Shown here piece by piece: positions 15,745-24,047 of a stretch of 64,000 bases of DNA. The notes beneath the pieces were generated by a model. That model had not been told where the DNA came from. It saw nothing but the letters and a program-made list of their open reading frames with translations, and did not search any database. The first letter of the stretch is position 1; the number at the start of each line of letters is the position of its first letter. A program made the position numbers and the translations under genes. The DNA is from WLXB01 sp040221475 (GTDB taxonomy: Bacteria; Pseudomonadota; Alphaproteobacteria; Rhodospirillales; Rhodospirillaceae), in assembly GCA_040221475.1 (NCBI GenBank), contig JAVKEJ010000036.1, positions 245,467 through 309,466 of the forward strand. Reading direction: 5' to 3'.

Positions 15745-17586
15745 TTAAGACCCTTCGACCTCTTCACGGAGAAGTTCAAGAGCGAGCCACTCTTCTTCTG
15801 CCGCCGCCAAACGGGCTTCAGCGGCTTCCAGCTCCGCCGTTGCTTTGGTAAATCCATCAGGGTCACGGGCGTAAAAACCCGGATCAGCCAAATGCGCCTG
15901 AAGATCGGTCATGCGGGTCTGCAAACCTGCCATCTCTTTTGGCAGGCTTTCGAGCGCAAATTTATCTTTAAATGATAACTTGCGCTGCGTTGCACTTGAG
16001 CCGGAGTTGGCATTTGTCTTGGAGCGCTTTGCCCCCTTAGATTTTGATTTCTGTTCAGCTGCCACGCCACGTGCGCTGTCCATATCTTCGACACCCGAAC
16101 CGCGTTGCGCGATCATATCCGAGTACCCACCCGCGTAGTCTAACCAATGACCCGGCTGGTCGGAGGCAATCACGGACGTAACAACGCGATCCAGAAAGTC
16201 ACGGTCGTGACTGACCAGCAGCACAGTGCCCTCATAGTCGGCCAGCAGTTCTTGCAGAAGATCGAGGGTCTCTAAATCGAGGTCGTTGGTAGGTTCATCA
16301 AGGACCAGGAGGTTGGATTTTTTTGCCAGCGCACGCGCGAGCATGAGGCGACCCCGCTCACCGCCAGAGAGGACCGTGATCGGCGTATTGACCATGTCGG
16401 GCGAAAACAGAAAATCTTTCATGTACCCGATGACATGGCGCGGCGTACCCTGCACATCGACATTATCGCCAGAGTCGCCCGTCAGCGCCTGCTTCACGGT
16501 CCATTTTGGATCAAGGGCATCACGGTTCTGGTCCATCGTCGCAAGATCGAGAAAGGTGCCCATGCGGACCCGGCCCGTATCTGGCTTGAGGCCGCCGGTG
16601 AGCATATTCAACAGGGTGGTTTTACCCGCACCATTCGGGCCGACGATGCCAACCCGGTCGCCCCGCTGGATGCGGACCGAGAAATTTTCAATCACGGTTA
16701 AGCCGTCAAAGGACTTTGAAATGTCTTTGGCCTCAATCACCATTTTGCTTGAGGCATCAGACTCGCCAACCTGAAGATTGACGTTGCCAACACGACCGCG
16801 ATGTTCGCGCCGGTCTTGCCGGAGGGTGTGCAGAGACTCAAGCCGCCGCACGTTGCGCTTGCGTCGGCCACTAACCCCGTAGCGCAACCAATGTTCTTCG
16901 CGGACAATTTTACGATCGAGTTTTTGCTGGGTGCGGTCTTCCTGATCAATGATCTCATCGCGCCAAGCTTCGAAATGCGAGAACCCTTTGTTCAGCCTTC
17001 GGGTCTTTCCACGGTCTAGCCACACGGTCGCCTGGGATAAATCTTCCAGGAAGCGACGATCATGGCTGATCAGCACAAGCGCGCGACGCAAGCTTTTGAG
17101 TTCTTTCTGCAACCACTCAATCGTCGGAAGATCGAGATGGTTGGTTGGCTCATCGAGGAGAACCACATCCGGTCGGGGGGCGAGGATTCGCGCCAAGGCC
17201 GCGCGGCGGCGCTCCCCGCCTGACAAATGAGCTGGCTCTTCTTCTCCTGTCAGTCCGAGTTGCTCAAGCAGATAAAGCGCACGATAAGGATCATCGCCAT
17301 CTTCCAAACCTTCTTCCACATAGTTAAGCGTGGTGCTGTAACCCGTCAGATCTGGCTCTTGTGGCAAATACCGCACCGTAGCCCCAGGCTGCACAAAACG
17401 CTCGCCGCCCTCAAAGTCAATCAAGCCTGCCGCAATTTTGAGTAAGGTGGATTTGCCCGAGCCATTGCGCCCGACGAGACACACCGTCTCTTCGGGCATA
17501 ACCATCAATTCAGCCCCTTGCAGAACAGGGGCTCCGCCAAAGGTTAGGTGAATATCTTGTAGGGTAAGTAAAGGAGGCGCGGCCAT
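15745..17586 (-). CDS. uup: ABC-F ATPase, Uup-like
   Basis: A 613-residue soluble ABC-F protein with two ATPase domains and no membrane segment. Walker A motifs are GRNGSGKSTLL (near residue 38) and GPNGAGKTTLLN (near 317); signatures are LSGGERRRAALARIL and LSGGERGRLMLARAL; both Walker B strands end VLLDEPTNHLDL and LVLDEPTNDLDL. The end has a linker rich in Lys and Ser followed by a coiled coil (RMTDLQAHLADPGF to LEAAEARLAAAEEEW), the arrangement of Uup, which acts on ribosomes and in DNA-structure tolerance. Other ABC-F types remain possible; Uup is the best match by its C-terminus. Confidence 0.88.
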   Translation of the reverse strand: MAAPPLLTLQDIHLTFGGAPVLQGAELMVMPEETVCLVGRNGSGKSTLLKIAAGLIDFEGGERFVQPGATVRYLPQEPDLTGYSTTLNYVEEGLEDGDDPYRALYLLEQLGLTGEEEPAHLSGGERRRAALARILAPRPDVVLLDEPTNHLDLPTIEWLQKELKSLRRALVLISHDRRFLEDLSQATVWLDRGKTRRLNKGFSHFEAWRDEIIDQEDRTQQKLDRKIVREEHWLRYGVSGRRKRNVRRLESLHTLRQDRREHRGRVGNVNLQVGESDASSKMVIEAKDISKSFDGLTVIENFSVRIQRGDRVGIVGPNGAGKTTLLNMLTGGLKPDTGRVRMGTFLDLATMDQNRDALDPKWTVKQALTGDSGDNVDVQGTPRHVIGYMKDFLFSPDMVNTPITVLSGGERGRLMLARALAKKSNLLVLDEPTNDLDLETLDLLQELLADYEGTVLLVSHDRDFLDRVVTSVIASDQPGHWLDYAGGYSDMIAQRGSGVEDMDSARGVAAEQKSKSKGAKRSKTNANSGSSATQRKLSFKDKFALESLPKEMAGLQTRMTDLQAHLADPGFYARDPDGFTKATAELEAAEARLAAAEEEWLALELLREEVEGS

Positions 17587-17648
17587 GGCGCAGCGTGTAT
17601 CGCCTCAGCAGCTCTTTCGCAAGAGATGTTGTTGGTGTTGAGCTGACT

Positions 17649-18323
17649 TTAGCGCCACGTCACGTCTGGAAACGCCCGAACCTTTTCTTCACTCTTTTTG
17701 CGCTCGTAATAGGGAATACTCTGATCGTTGTCGCTGCGTGCCCTGTCATCATGGGCTTCAGCCGCCGCTATTATTTTTTCCGCCATCTCCGGTTTGAGCA
17801 CAACGACCCCATCAGAATCAGCGAGAATAATATCACCAGGGTTAACAATCACACCGCCACAAATCACCGGCACATTCAGGGAACCTGGATGGTCCGAACC
17901 TTTGGCCGTGGGTGAGACCCCACGCACGAACAAGGGAATCTGAGGCCGTTCACGGGCCAAGAGGCTAGAATTCATGCAACTGCCATCAATCACGATTCCC
18001 ACAACCCCCGCCTTTGCCGCCGCAATGGTCATGGACATCCCCCAGGCCGCAATCTCCGTATGCCCACCCGCATCCACCACCAACACGTCACCGGGCTTGG
18101 CGTATTTCGGGGCGAGTTCGCCCATCAAACGGTCGTCCCAATACTCCGGCCTGACGGTGAAGGCCGGACCGCAGATGCGCCAGGTGGGGTCGAGCGGTTT
18201 GATGTCAGGATGAGCGACCTGACGGGGGCCGACCTCAAAACCGGCCACCCCAACATGCTGCTTGGATACTTTTTCAATCAGGGCCGGATCGGGCCGTTTA
18301 AAGTCTGTGATGATGTCGTGCAT
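17649..18323 (-). CDS. RraA/HMG-aldolase family protein with altered active site
   Basis: A 224-residue member of the RraA-like family, which includes class II 4-hydroxy-4-methyl-2-oxoglutarate aldolases, oxaloacetate decarboxylases and the RNase E regulator RraA. Family segments: RICGPAFTVRP, KPGDVLVVDAGGHTEIAAWG, GVVGIVIDG, and PGDIILADSDGVVVLKP near the end. In the enzymes the motif DGxxRD supplies an Arg for substrate and an Asp for the metal; here residues 113-118 read DGSCMN, so both are missing. Aldolase activity is thus doubtful. The gene is divergent from the binding-protein gene at 18353 with a 29-bp gap. Confidence 0.85.
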   Translation of the reverse strand: MHDIITDFKRPDPALIEKVSKQHVGVAGFEVGPRQVAHPDIKPLDPTWRICGPAFTVRPEYWDDRLMGELAPKYAKPGDVLVVDAGGHTEIAAWGMSMTIAAAKAGVVGIVIDGSCMNSSLLARERPQIPLFVRGVSPTAKGSDHPGSLNVPVICGGVIVNPGDIILADSDGVVVLKPEMAEKIIAAAEAHDDRARSDNDQSIPYYERKKSEEKVRAFPDVTWR

Positions 18324-18352
18324 GATCTTTGCCCCTGCGCTAATCTAGTGCC

Positions 18353-19903
18353 ATGATCAACTTTACCTCAGTTCGTTGTGGGCGAGCTATCCCTGGGCAA
18401 GCCTTAAGCTTAAGCGATCGCCTCAAACTCAGCCTATGCGCGGCTCTGATTGCAATTATGTTGCCTGTTTCGTCTCAAGCGGACACAACATTGCGGGTGG
18501 CTGTGCAATCCCTACCGGCCGCCCTGGGCAACGTGCATCGTTCAACCAGTTCTTCCGAATTATACTCATGGGCAGCCATGTTCGACCCCCTCACCCTGGT
18601 TGCCGAGGATGCCACGGTGCAGCCGTGGTTGATGGAAAGCTGGGAGGCCGTGACCCCAACCACCTGGCATTTTCGCCTCCGCCAAGATGTAACGTTTCAT
18701 AACGGCGAGCCGTTTAATGCGGATGCCGTTATCAACACACTAAGCTATCTGACGTCTAAGGCAGGACAACGCGAGGCGCTTTCTAGGATCACCAATTCTA
18801 TTTCAGAGGTCCGCGCGCTTGATCCGTACACGGTTGAAATCAGCACCCAGTATCCCAACCTGATGCTGCCGGCCGAGCTTGGTATTATTCGCATTGTCGC
18901 GCCCAAGCACTGGCAAGATCTGGGGCCAGAGGCTTTTGCGCGCGACCCAGTTGGCACGGGCCCCTTCAAGGTGGAGACTTGGCGCCCTGGAAAAATCTCT
19001 CTGCGTGCGTTTCGTGAGGGCTGGCATACCCCTGGGTATGACGCCTTAGAGCTCAATCAATTGAGCGATCCAACGTCGCGGACTCAGGGCATATTGGCTG
19101 ACAATCTGGACATTGCTTTGGTCATTGGACCAGACGAGATTGAAACGCTGGCCGCTTCGGGACACACCCATCATGTCAGCCGTGGCGTCGGTGCCATGGG
19201 CATTGCCTGGCTTCCAGAAAAAGGCGGGCCTATTGCCGATGTGCGTGTGCGCCGGGCCCTAAACTTCGCGATCAACCGGGATGCTTACATCGCGGCCTTG
19301 CTTCAGGGCAGCACATCTGCGGCCACACAGGCAACACCTGCGAATGCGCTGGGGTGGGATCCGGACCTGCCCGCATGGACCTATGATCCTGAAAAAGCTA
19401 AGTCCATGTTGATCGATGCTGGCTACGGCGATGGCTTTAACCTGGTCATTGAACTCGCGGCGGGCGGTGCCGCAGCCGATACAGCGATCCACCAAGCAAT
19501 AGCCCAGGACCTTGCCAAGATCGGCGTTGGCCTTGAGGTGCGTTCCATCACCATCCCTGACATGATCACGAAGTTCACCTTCGGAGGATGGGAAGGAAAT
19601 GGCTTCAACATGGACTTTAACGTCAAGCCAAGCTTGGATGCCCTGCGCCCGTTTGTCGGTTGCCTGACCAGAGACCTGTGGCACTGCCGCCCCGACTTGG
19701 CTGAGAGAACACAAGACGCGCAGGCGGAATGGGACCCAGAAAAACGCCTCACTTTGGTGCGCGGTTTGCTCAAGGCGTATCATGACGACCCACCTATGCT
19801 TTACATGCATGACACCGTGATGTTTGACGGTTTGAGCAAAAATGTGCGCGGATACAATCCGGTTAATCTGATTATTAACTACCGTGATCTAAAGCCCCAT
19901 TAA
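18353..19903 (+). CDS. ABC transporter substrate-binding protein, family 5 (peptide type)
   Basis: A 516-residue periplasmic binding protein and close paralogue of the gene at 4082. It shares the same sequence order: VQSLPAALGNVHRS after the signal, WHFRLRQDVTFHNGEPFNA, VGTGPFKVETW, VRVRRALNFAINRDAYI, and a Cys/WHCRP segment near the C-terminus (CLTRDLWHCRPD). The signal peptide is the stretch LSLCAALIAIMLPVSSQA; the first 27 residues before it are basic and polar, so a later start is conceivable although no other ATG precedes the signal core. As with its paralogue no permease or ATPase lies next to it. Confidence 0.92.
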   Translation: MINFTSVRCGRAIPGQALSLSDRLKLSLCAALIAIMLPVSSQADTTLRVAVQSLPAALGNVHRSTSSSELYSWAAMFDPLTLVAEDATVQPWLMESWEAVTPTTWHFRLRQDVTFHNGEPFNADAVINTLSYLTSKAGQREALSRITNSISEVRALDPYTVEISTQYPNLMLPAELGIIRIVAPKHWQDLGPEAFARDPVGTGPFKVETWRPGKISLRAFREGWHTPGYDALELNQLSDPTSRTQGILADNLDIALVIGPDEIETLAASGHTHHVSRGVGAMGIAWLPEKGGPIADVRVRRALNFAINRDAYIAALLQGSTSAATQATPANALGWDPDLPAWTYDPEKAKSMLIDAGYGDGFNLVIELAAGGAAADTAIHQAIAQDLAKIGVGLEVRSITIPDMITKFTFGGWEGNGFNMDFNVKPSLDALRPFVGCLTRDLWHCRPDLAERTQDAQAEWDPEKRLTLVRGLLKAYHDDPPMLYMHDTVMFDGLSKNVRGYNPVNLIINYRDLKPH

Positions 19904-20243
19904 CATCCGACGCCGGTTTCCAGCGAATCACCTAAGGGTAAAGCTAACACGCGGCACCCGGCCCCCGCCCGAAGCCTAACAACAACAGAGCGCGCGAAAA
20001 CGCCTAGGTCTATGATCTAAAATGCTTTTTCACGGTGCTAGAGATTTATTCACAGTTGGGGCCCACCTCTGATGCGCGCATGAGTTGATTTGGGGTCGAA
20101 ATTACCTTAATCATTAGGGAATATATGGACAGTTCCGTCTGTTATGTTGAGGATAGGCTGACTATGCTGCCTCAACTTGGGGTTAGTCTGCCGTTCGCAG
20201 TCTAGATTGATTTGGCGCCCAGCTGCCATTGCGAAAGCAGTTT
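19904..20243. other. 340-bp gene-free region with inverted repeat
   Basis: No reading frame is supported here. GTTGAGG at 20146-20152 and CCTCAAC at 20170-20176 form a 7-bp inverted repeat around 17 bases, about 70 bp before the receiver gene at 20244, and may be an operator or leader stem. I see no convincing sigma70 promoter. Confidence 0.35.
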
Positions 20244-21290
20244 ATGAAGAAGTTCGACAAAGATAAGCTCGCGGAACTCGATATCTATCTGGGTGAACCG
20301 AACGAGCAGGTGAGAGAAGGCCTGCGAGCTATGCTGCGTTCGGAAGGACTGCGCCGCACGCGTACCTTTACGCGCATGGATGACCTGATGAATGCCATGA
20401 AAGAACGGTCACCGGATTTGTTGATTGTTGCCGATGACATGGACCCCGAGATTTTTCAGATCGTTAAAGACATCCGCCATCATCGTATCGGCAGAAACCC
20501 CTTTATTGTCATTAGCTTCATGGTCAACGCGGAAGAAGACCGCGCGATTAAGAAAGCCATTCTGGCCGGGGCGGACGACGTTATGATTAAGCCTGTCGCA
20601 CCGGGGCGGTTGCTTGAGAGAGTCAGTCAACTTGGGACCAAGCGTCTGCCATTTATTGCGACAACGGATTACGTGGGACCTGAACGACGGCGTGGCGATG
20701 GCAGCCGACCGTCTAAAATTCGTCAACTTAAAGTCATCAACACCCTTCAGGCCAAGCTTGAAGGAAAGCGGGTAAGTTCTGTCGACCTTGCCCGTGGCGT
20801 TGAACACTGCATGAACGAAGTCATGGCTGCGAAGTTGGACTCGCATGGCTTGCGTTTGGGCTATGTGTGCAACCTGATCCTAAAGGCTTATGACGAGAAA
20901 AACGTCACCAAGGAGGTTGAAGAAAACCTTATCGTTCTGGTCACCGTGTTAGAGGATGCGGCAAAAACCGCGAAAGGCGTTGGTGAAGCAGAACTTTCGG
21001 CTATTTGTGTTGATTTGGCGCGCCAGGTCGAAGAACTGGCAGAGAAATACGAGGAGCCGTCAGCGAGTGAACTTGCTCTTATTCGCAAGCTGACGAAGGC
21101 TTTTGAGTTGGCAAAAGGCAATTCTAACGTCCCCCCCGCTCCAAAACCTGCGCCCGAGCCAGCTCAATCGGGGACCTCTGGTGGGCCAACGAGCCCGGCC
21201 CCGTCGGCACAAAAGAAGGCTGAACCGCCCGAAAACCCTGGCACGGGCAGTGGTGAGGGACCAGGCAGCAAGCGCGCAGCGGCGCAATAG
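20244..21290 (+). CDS. receiver-domain protein with YVGPERR motif and helical C-terminus (paralogue 1)
   Basis: About 348 residues. The N-terminal 135 form a CheY-like receiver: strand DIYLGEPNE, strand DLLIVADDMD with the phospho-acceptor Asp pair at 64/65, FIVISFM with Ser91 at the switch position, and VMIKPV with the conserved Lys116. A linker motif, FIATTDYVGPERRRGDG (residues 138-153), known from many alphaproteobacterial receiver proteins, follows. The C-terminal part (about 190-300) is all helical with no DNA-binding or enzymatic motif, and ends in a Pro/Ala/Gly-rich tail. ATG 20244 is preferred to TTG 20229. No histidine kinase is nearby. Function unknown. Confidence 0.85.
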   Translation: MKKFDKDKLAELDIYLGEPNEQVREGLRAMLRSEGLRRTRTFTRMDDLMNAMKERSPDLLIVADDMDPEIFQIVKDIRHHRIGRNPFIVISFMVNAEEDRAIKKAILAGADDVMIKPVAPGRLLERVSQLGTKRLPFIATTDYVGPERRRGDGSRPSKIRQLKVINTLQAKLEGKRVSSVDLARGVEHCMNEVMAAKLDSHGLRLGYVCNLILKAYDEKNVTKEVEENLIVLVTVLEDAAKTAKGVGEAELSAICVDLARQVEELAEKYEEPSASELALIRKLTKAFELAKGNSNVPPAPKPAPEPAQSGTSGGPTSPAPSAQKKAEPPENPGTGSGEGPGSKRAAAQ

Positions 21291-21487
21291 AGTCCTTCCA
21301 CCGGCGTCATAACGCTGTGATTGTTTTCAAGTGGACCAAAAAAACGGCACGTTGCCTCCTGCCACGCAAGACCATATTGCTCAAACTCCAGTGTTTACTT
21401 GCCTCATGGCGGTTGATCGCCGATCATAGGGAATTAGCGATACGGATATCGCTGAGTGGGGAATTCTCAAGGCAACTTTAAAAACTT

Positions 21488-22447
21488 ATGTCCCAACTGG
21501 ACCGCGCAAACCTCGCTTCCATAACCGTCTACATTGGTGAAAAAGACTATCACCAACGTCAAAAGTTACGGGAGATGTTCCTCTCTGAAGGAATTAAGAA
21601 CATCTCGACACATGCCAATGTGGCGAGTCTGCGTACGTTGATGTTCGAAGTGCCCCCCGACCTATTGGTTTTGTCTGATGACTTTGACCCGGATGTTTTC
21701 GAAGTCGTCAAAGAGGTGCGTTTTAACCAGCTAGGCGGGAACCCGTTTATCGTTATCAGTGTATTGGTCGGCCAACGGAATGGCCACAACATTCAAAAAG
21801 CCATTGAGGTCGGCGCCGATGACGTTGTGATTAAGCCGCTCGATCCGAAAAAAATACATGAGCGTCTTCGCCTGATCACCTACCACCGCCAGCCGTTTGT
21901 AGCGACGTCCGAGTATGTTGGCCCCGATCGCAAGAGTGATAAGGTCAGCCACCCAGGTGCGCGCCGTGTCAATGTGTTAAACACGATGCGCGAAAAAGCG
22001 GATGGTCGTAAATTTGAACCTTGGGAACTCAAAGAAGCCATTACAGACTCTCTCAGCGCAGTGGTTGAAGCCCAACTTACAAGTCAGAGCATGAAAATGG
22101 GGCATCTTTGCGACGTGATTCTCGACGCCCATAAAATCGGACACATTACAGAAGAGCTGCGCGATAACTTCATAGCCCTCACGGCTATATTGCGCGAAGC
22201 TGCAAATATGGCCCAAACCTTAAAAGATAATTCTTTGGAAAGTCTCTGCCTGTCTTTGGCAGAGAACGTTGCGATGATGGAGATCAACTACGAATCTTTG
22301 GAAGACGGCGACATTGATTTGATCCAAAAGCTCTCACAGGCGTTCCGTATGGCCATCGACTCTGCCGCCCAACGCAAGCAAAATGAAGAAGAAGAGCTGA
22401 GTGCAAAATATGACGGACGCATCGCAGGTAATTCTGTGGATATCTAA
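21488..22447 (+). CDS. receiver-domain protein with YVGPDRK motif and helical C-terminus (paralogue 2)
   Basis: A 319-residue paralogue of the preceding protein, aligning without gaps through residue 150: DLLVLSDDFD with Asp64/65, FIVISVL with Ser91, VVIKPL with Lys116, and FVATSEYVGPDRKSD at 137-151. The C-terminal helical domain is related too (LTSQSMKMGHLCDVILDAHK against LDSHGLRLGYVCNLILKAYD), but the Pro-rich tail is absent. It ends 13 bp before the TRAP gene dctP and may be co-transcribed with it. The pair could be a partner-switch or phospho-relay unit controlling uptake; this is inference. Confidence 0.85.
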   Translation: MSQLDRANLASITVYIGEKDYHQRQKLREMFLSEGIKNISTHANVASLRTLMFEVPPDLLVLSDDFDPDVFEVVKEVRFNQLGGNPFIVISVLVGQRNGHNIQKAIEVGADDVVIKPLDPKKIHERLRLITYHRQPFVATSEYVGPDRKSDKVSHPGARRVNVLNTMREKADGRKFEPWELKEAITDSLSAVVEAQLTSQSMKMGHLCDVILDAHKIGHITEELRDNFIALTAILREAANMAQTLKDNSLESLCLSLAENVAMMEINYESLEDGDIDLIQKLSQAFRMAIDSAAQRKQNEEEELSAKYDGRIAGNSVDI

Positions 22448-22460
22448 AATGGGAGCAAAG

Positions 22461-23495
22461 ATGCGCTTTTTTAATACGTTGACCGTTTCCTTCAGTCTCT
22501 TCATCTGCGGTTTTATTGGCCTGCCTGCTCACGCACAGCCTGAAGCGACAATTACGCTCCGGGTTTCAGCCTATCTGTCTCCGCTAAGTCATAGCGTTGC
22601 GAATATTTATAAACCCTGGATGGAGCGCATCACTGAAGCCTCAAACGGGCGCATCAAATTTGAAACTTTTTGGGGTGGTGGCTTGGGTCGCAATCCTTAC
22701 AAGCAATTTGACCTGGTTAAGGCAGGCATCACTGACATTGGTCTGGTACAACCCAGCTATACGCCTGGTCAGTTCCCGCAACTTCAAGCGTTCGAGCTAC
22801 CCTTTATGATGCGCTCATCGACAGAGGCAAGTTTGGTGGCTTGGCGCTTATATGAGCGAGGTCTGTTAAAAGGGTTTGAAGACGTGAAACTCATCGGACT
22901 GTGGACCGCAGAACCCAGCAATTTGTATACACGCGATCCCATCAAAAGTTACAAAGACATTGCCCGCATGAAAATCCGTTCCGTGGGGCGCCTTGAGGGT
23001 GACTTTCTCAGCAAGATGGATTCTGTCCCCGAAGCGCTGCACCCAGCGGATGCCGTTGAAGCGCTAAGGCGCGGCACGATTGATGGTGCAATTCAAGGCT
23101 GGATCGCCATTAACACCTTCCAGACATACCGGGAAACCAGTTATGTCATTACCGCCCCTCTTGGCACAGTCACCTTTGGGATCATGATGAACAAAGATAA
23201 GTGGGAGCAGGTTCCTGCTGATCTGCAACAAATCATCAATGACAACAGTGGCGATTACATCGCGTTGCTGGGTGGGCAAGCGTACGATCAAAAGCAGGCC
23301 GAGATTTCAGCCCAACTGAGAGCAGACGAACATCTTATTTTTGTTGATGCCGATCCCGCAGAACTCGAAGAAATGCAAACCTATGTTAAACCGATTGCAG
23401 AGACCTGGGCCGAGCGCACGCCATTTGGTGCCGAAACTTATGAAGCGATCCAAGACATTCTCAAAGACCTGCGGCGTCGGGAGCGCCAATCCTGA
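22461..23495 (+). CDS. dctP: TRAP transporter substrate-binding protein DctP
   Basis: A 344-residue periplasmic binding protein of a tripartite ATP-independent periplasmic transporter. After the signal (ending near GLPAHA) come family features: ITLRVSAYLSPLSH, a conserved ITDIGLVQPSYTPGQFP, and RGTIDGAIQGWIAINTFQ. Arg in MKIRSVGRLEG is at the position that usually binds a carboxylate, so an organic acid is a likely ligand. ATG 22461 is chosen because GGGAG lies five bases upstream; ATG 22449 is the alternative. Its stop overlaps the dctQ start (TGATG). Confidence 0.92.
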   Translation: MRFFNTLTVSFSLFICGFIGLPAHAQPEATITLRVSAYLSPLSHSVANIYKPWMERITEASNGRIKFETFWGGGLGRNPYKQFDLVKAGITDIGLVQPSYTPGQFPQLQAFELPFMMRSSTEASLVAWRLYERGLLKGFEDVKLIGLWTAEPSNLYTRDPIKSYKDIARMKIRSVGRLEGDFLSKMDSVPEALHPADAVEALRRGTIDGAIQGWIAINTFQTYRETSYVITAPLGTVTFGIMMNKDKWEQVPADLQQIINDNSGDYIALLGGQAYDQKQAEISAQLRADEHLIFVDADPAELEEMQTYVKPIAETWAERTPFGAETYEAIQDILKDLRRRERQS

Positions 23496-24034
23496 TGTCT
23501 GAGACCTCACACGACACCCGCACCTCGACGCAACTCCTTGATCGTGCCGTGGATACCATGGCCATCATCGGCTTTACCGGTCTGGTCATTATTGCGTTTA
23601 TGACCGTGGTCGATGTGTTTCTGCGTTATATGGGTTTGCCTCGCATCCCGGGCCTGAATGATATCGAAGAAGTGGCCTTTGCCATTGTCATCGCAAGCTG
23701 CTTTCCAGCTGGCTTAAAAAAAGGCAACGCCGTGACTGTACGTGTGCTTGGAAAAATCTTAGGACCCAAAGCGCACAGCAAGCTCGATGTCATTGGCGCC
23801 CTCTTCATGCTCACCTTCTTTGTCTTGACCGCATGGCAATTCATAGCCTTTACCATTGACTACGCCGCCGCAAACCGCACGACATCAACATTGGAGTGGT
23901 CTGTCACGCCGGTCTGGACCGTCGTCAGCCTGATTATGGTCGCTTGTGTTTTGGTCCAGAGTTGGGTGCTTAGAGAAACCGTGTCAGCGGCCAAAGCTGG
24001 CAAACCCATCGAACATGAAGCAGAATCACTCTAG
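23495..24034 (+). CDS. dctQ: TRAP transporter small membrane subunit DctQ
   Basis: A 179-residue DctQ-family protein with four hydrophobic helices: MAIIGFTGLVIIAFMTVVDVFL, VAFAIVIASCFPAGL, VIGALFMLTFFVLTAWQFIAF and VWTVVSLIMVACVLVQSW. The segment FLRYMGLPRIPGLNDIEEVAF is typical of the family, in which the subunit joins the large permease. It is translationally coupled to dctP and lies 13 bp before dctM. Confidence 0.92.
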   Translation: MSETSHDTRTSTQLLDRAVDTMAIIGFTGLVIIAFMTVVDVFLRYMGLPRIPGLNDIEEVAFAIVIASCFPAGLKKGNAVTVRVLGKILGPKAHSKLDVIGALFMLTFFVLTAWQFIAFTIDYAAANRTTSTLEWSVTPVWTVVSLIMVACVLVQSWVLRETVSAAKAGKPIEHEAESL

Positions 24035-24047
24035 GACCGCATAGAAC

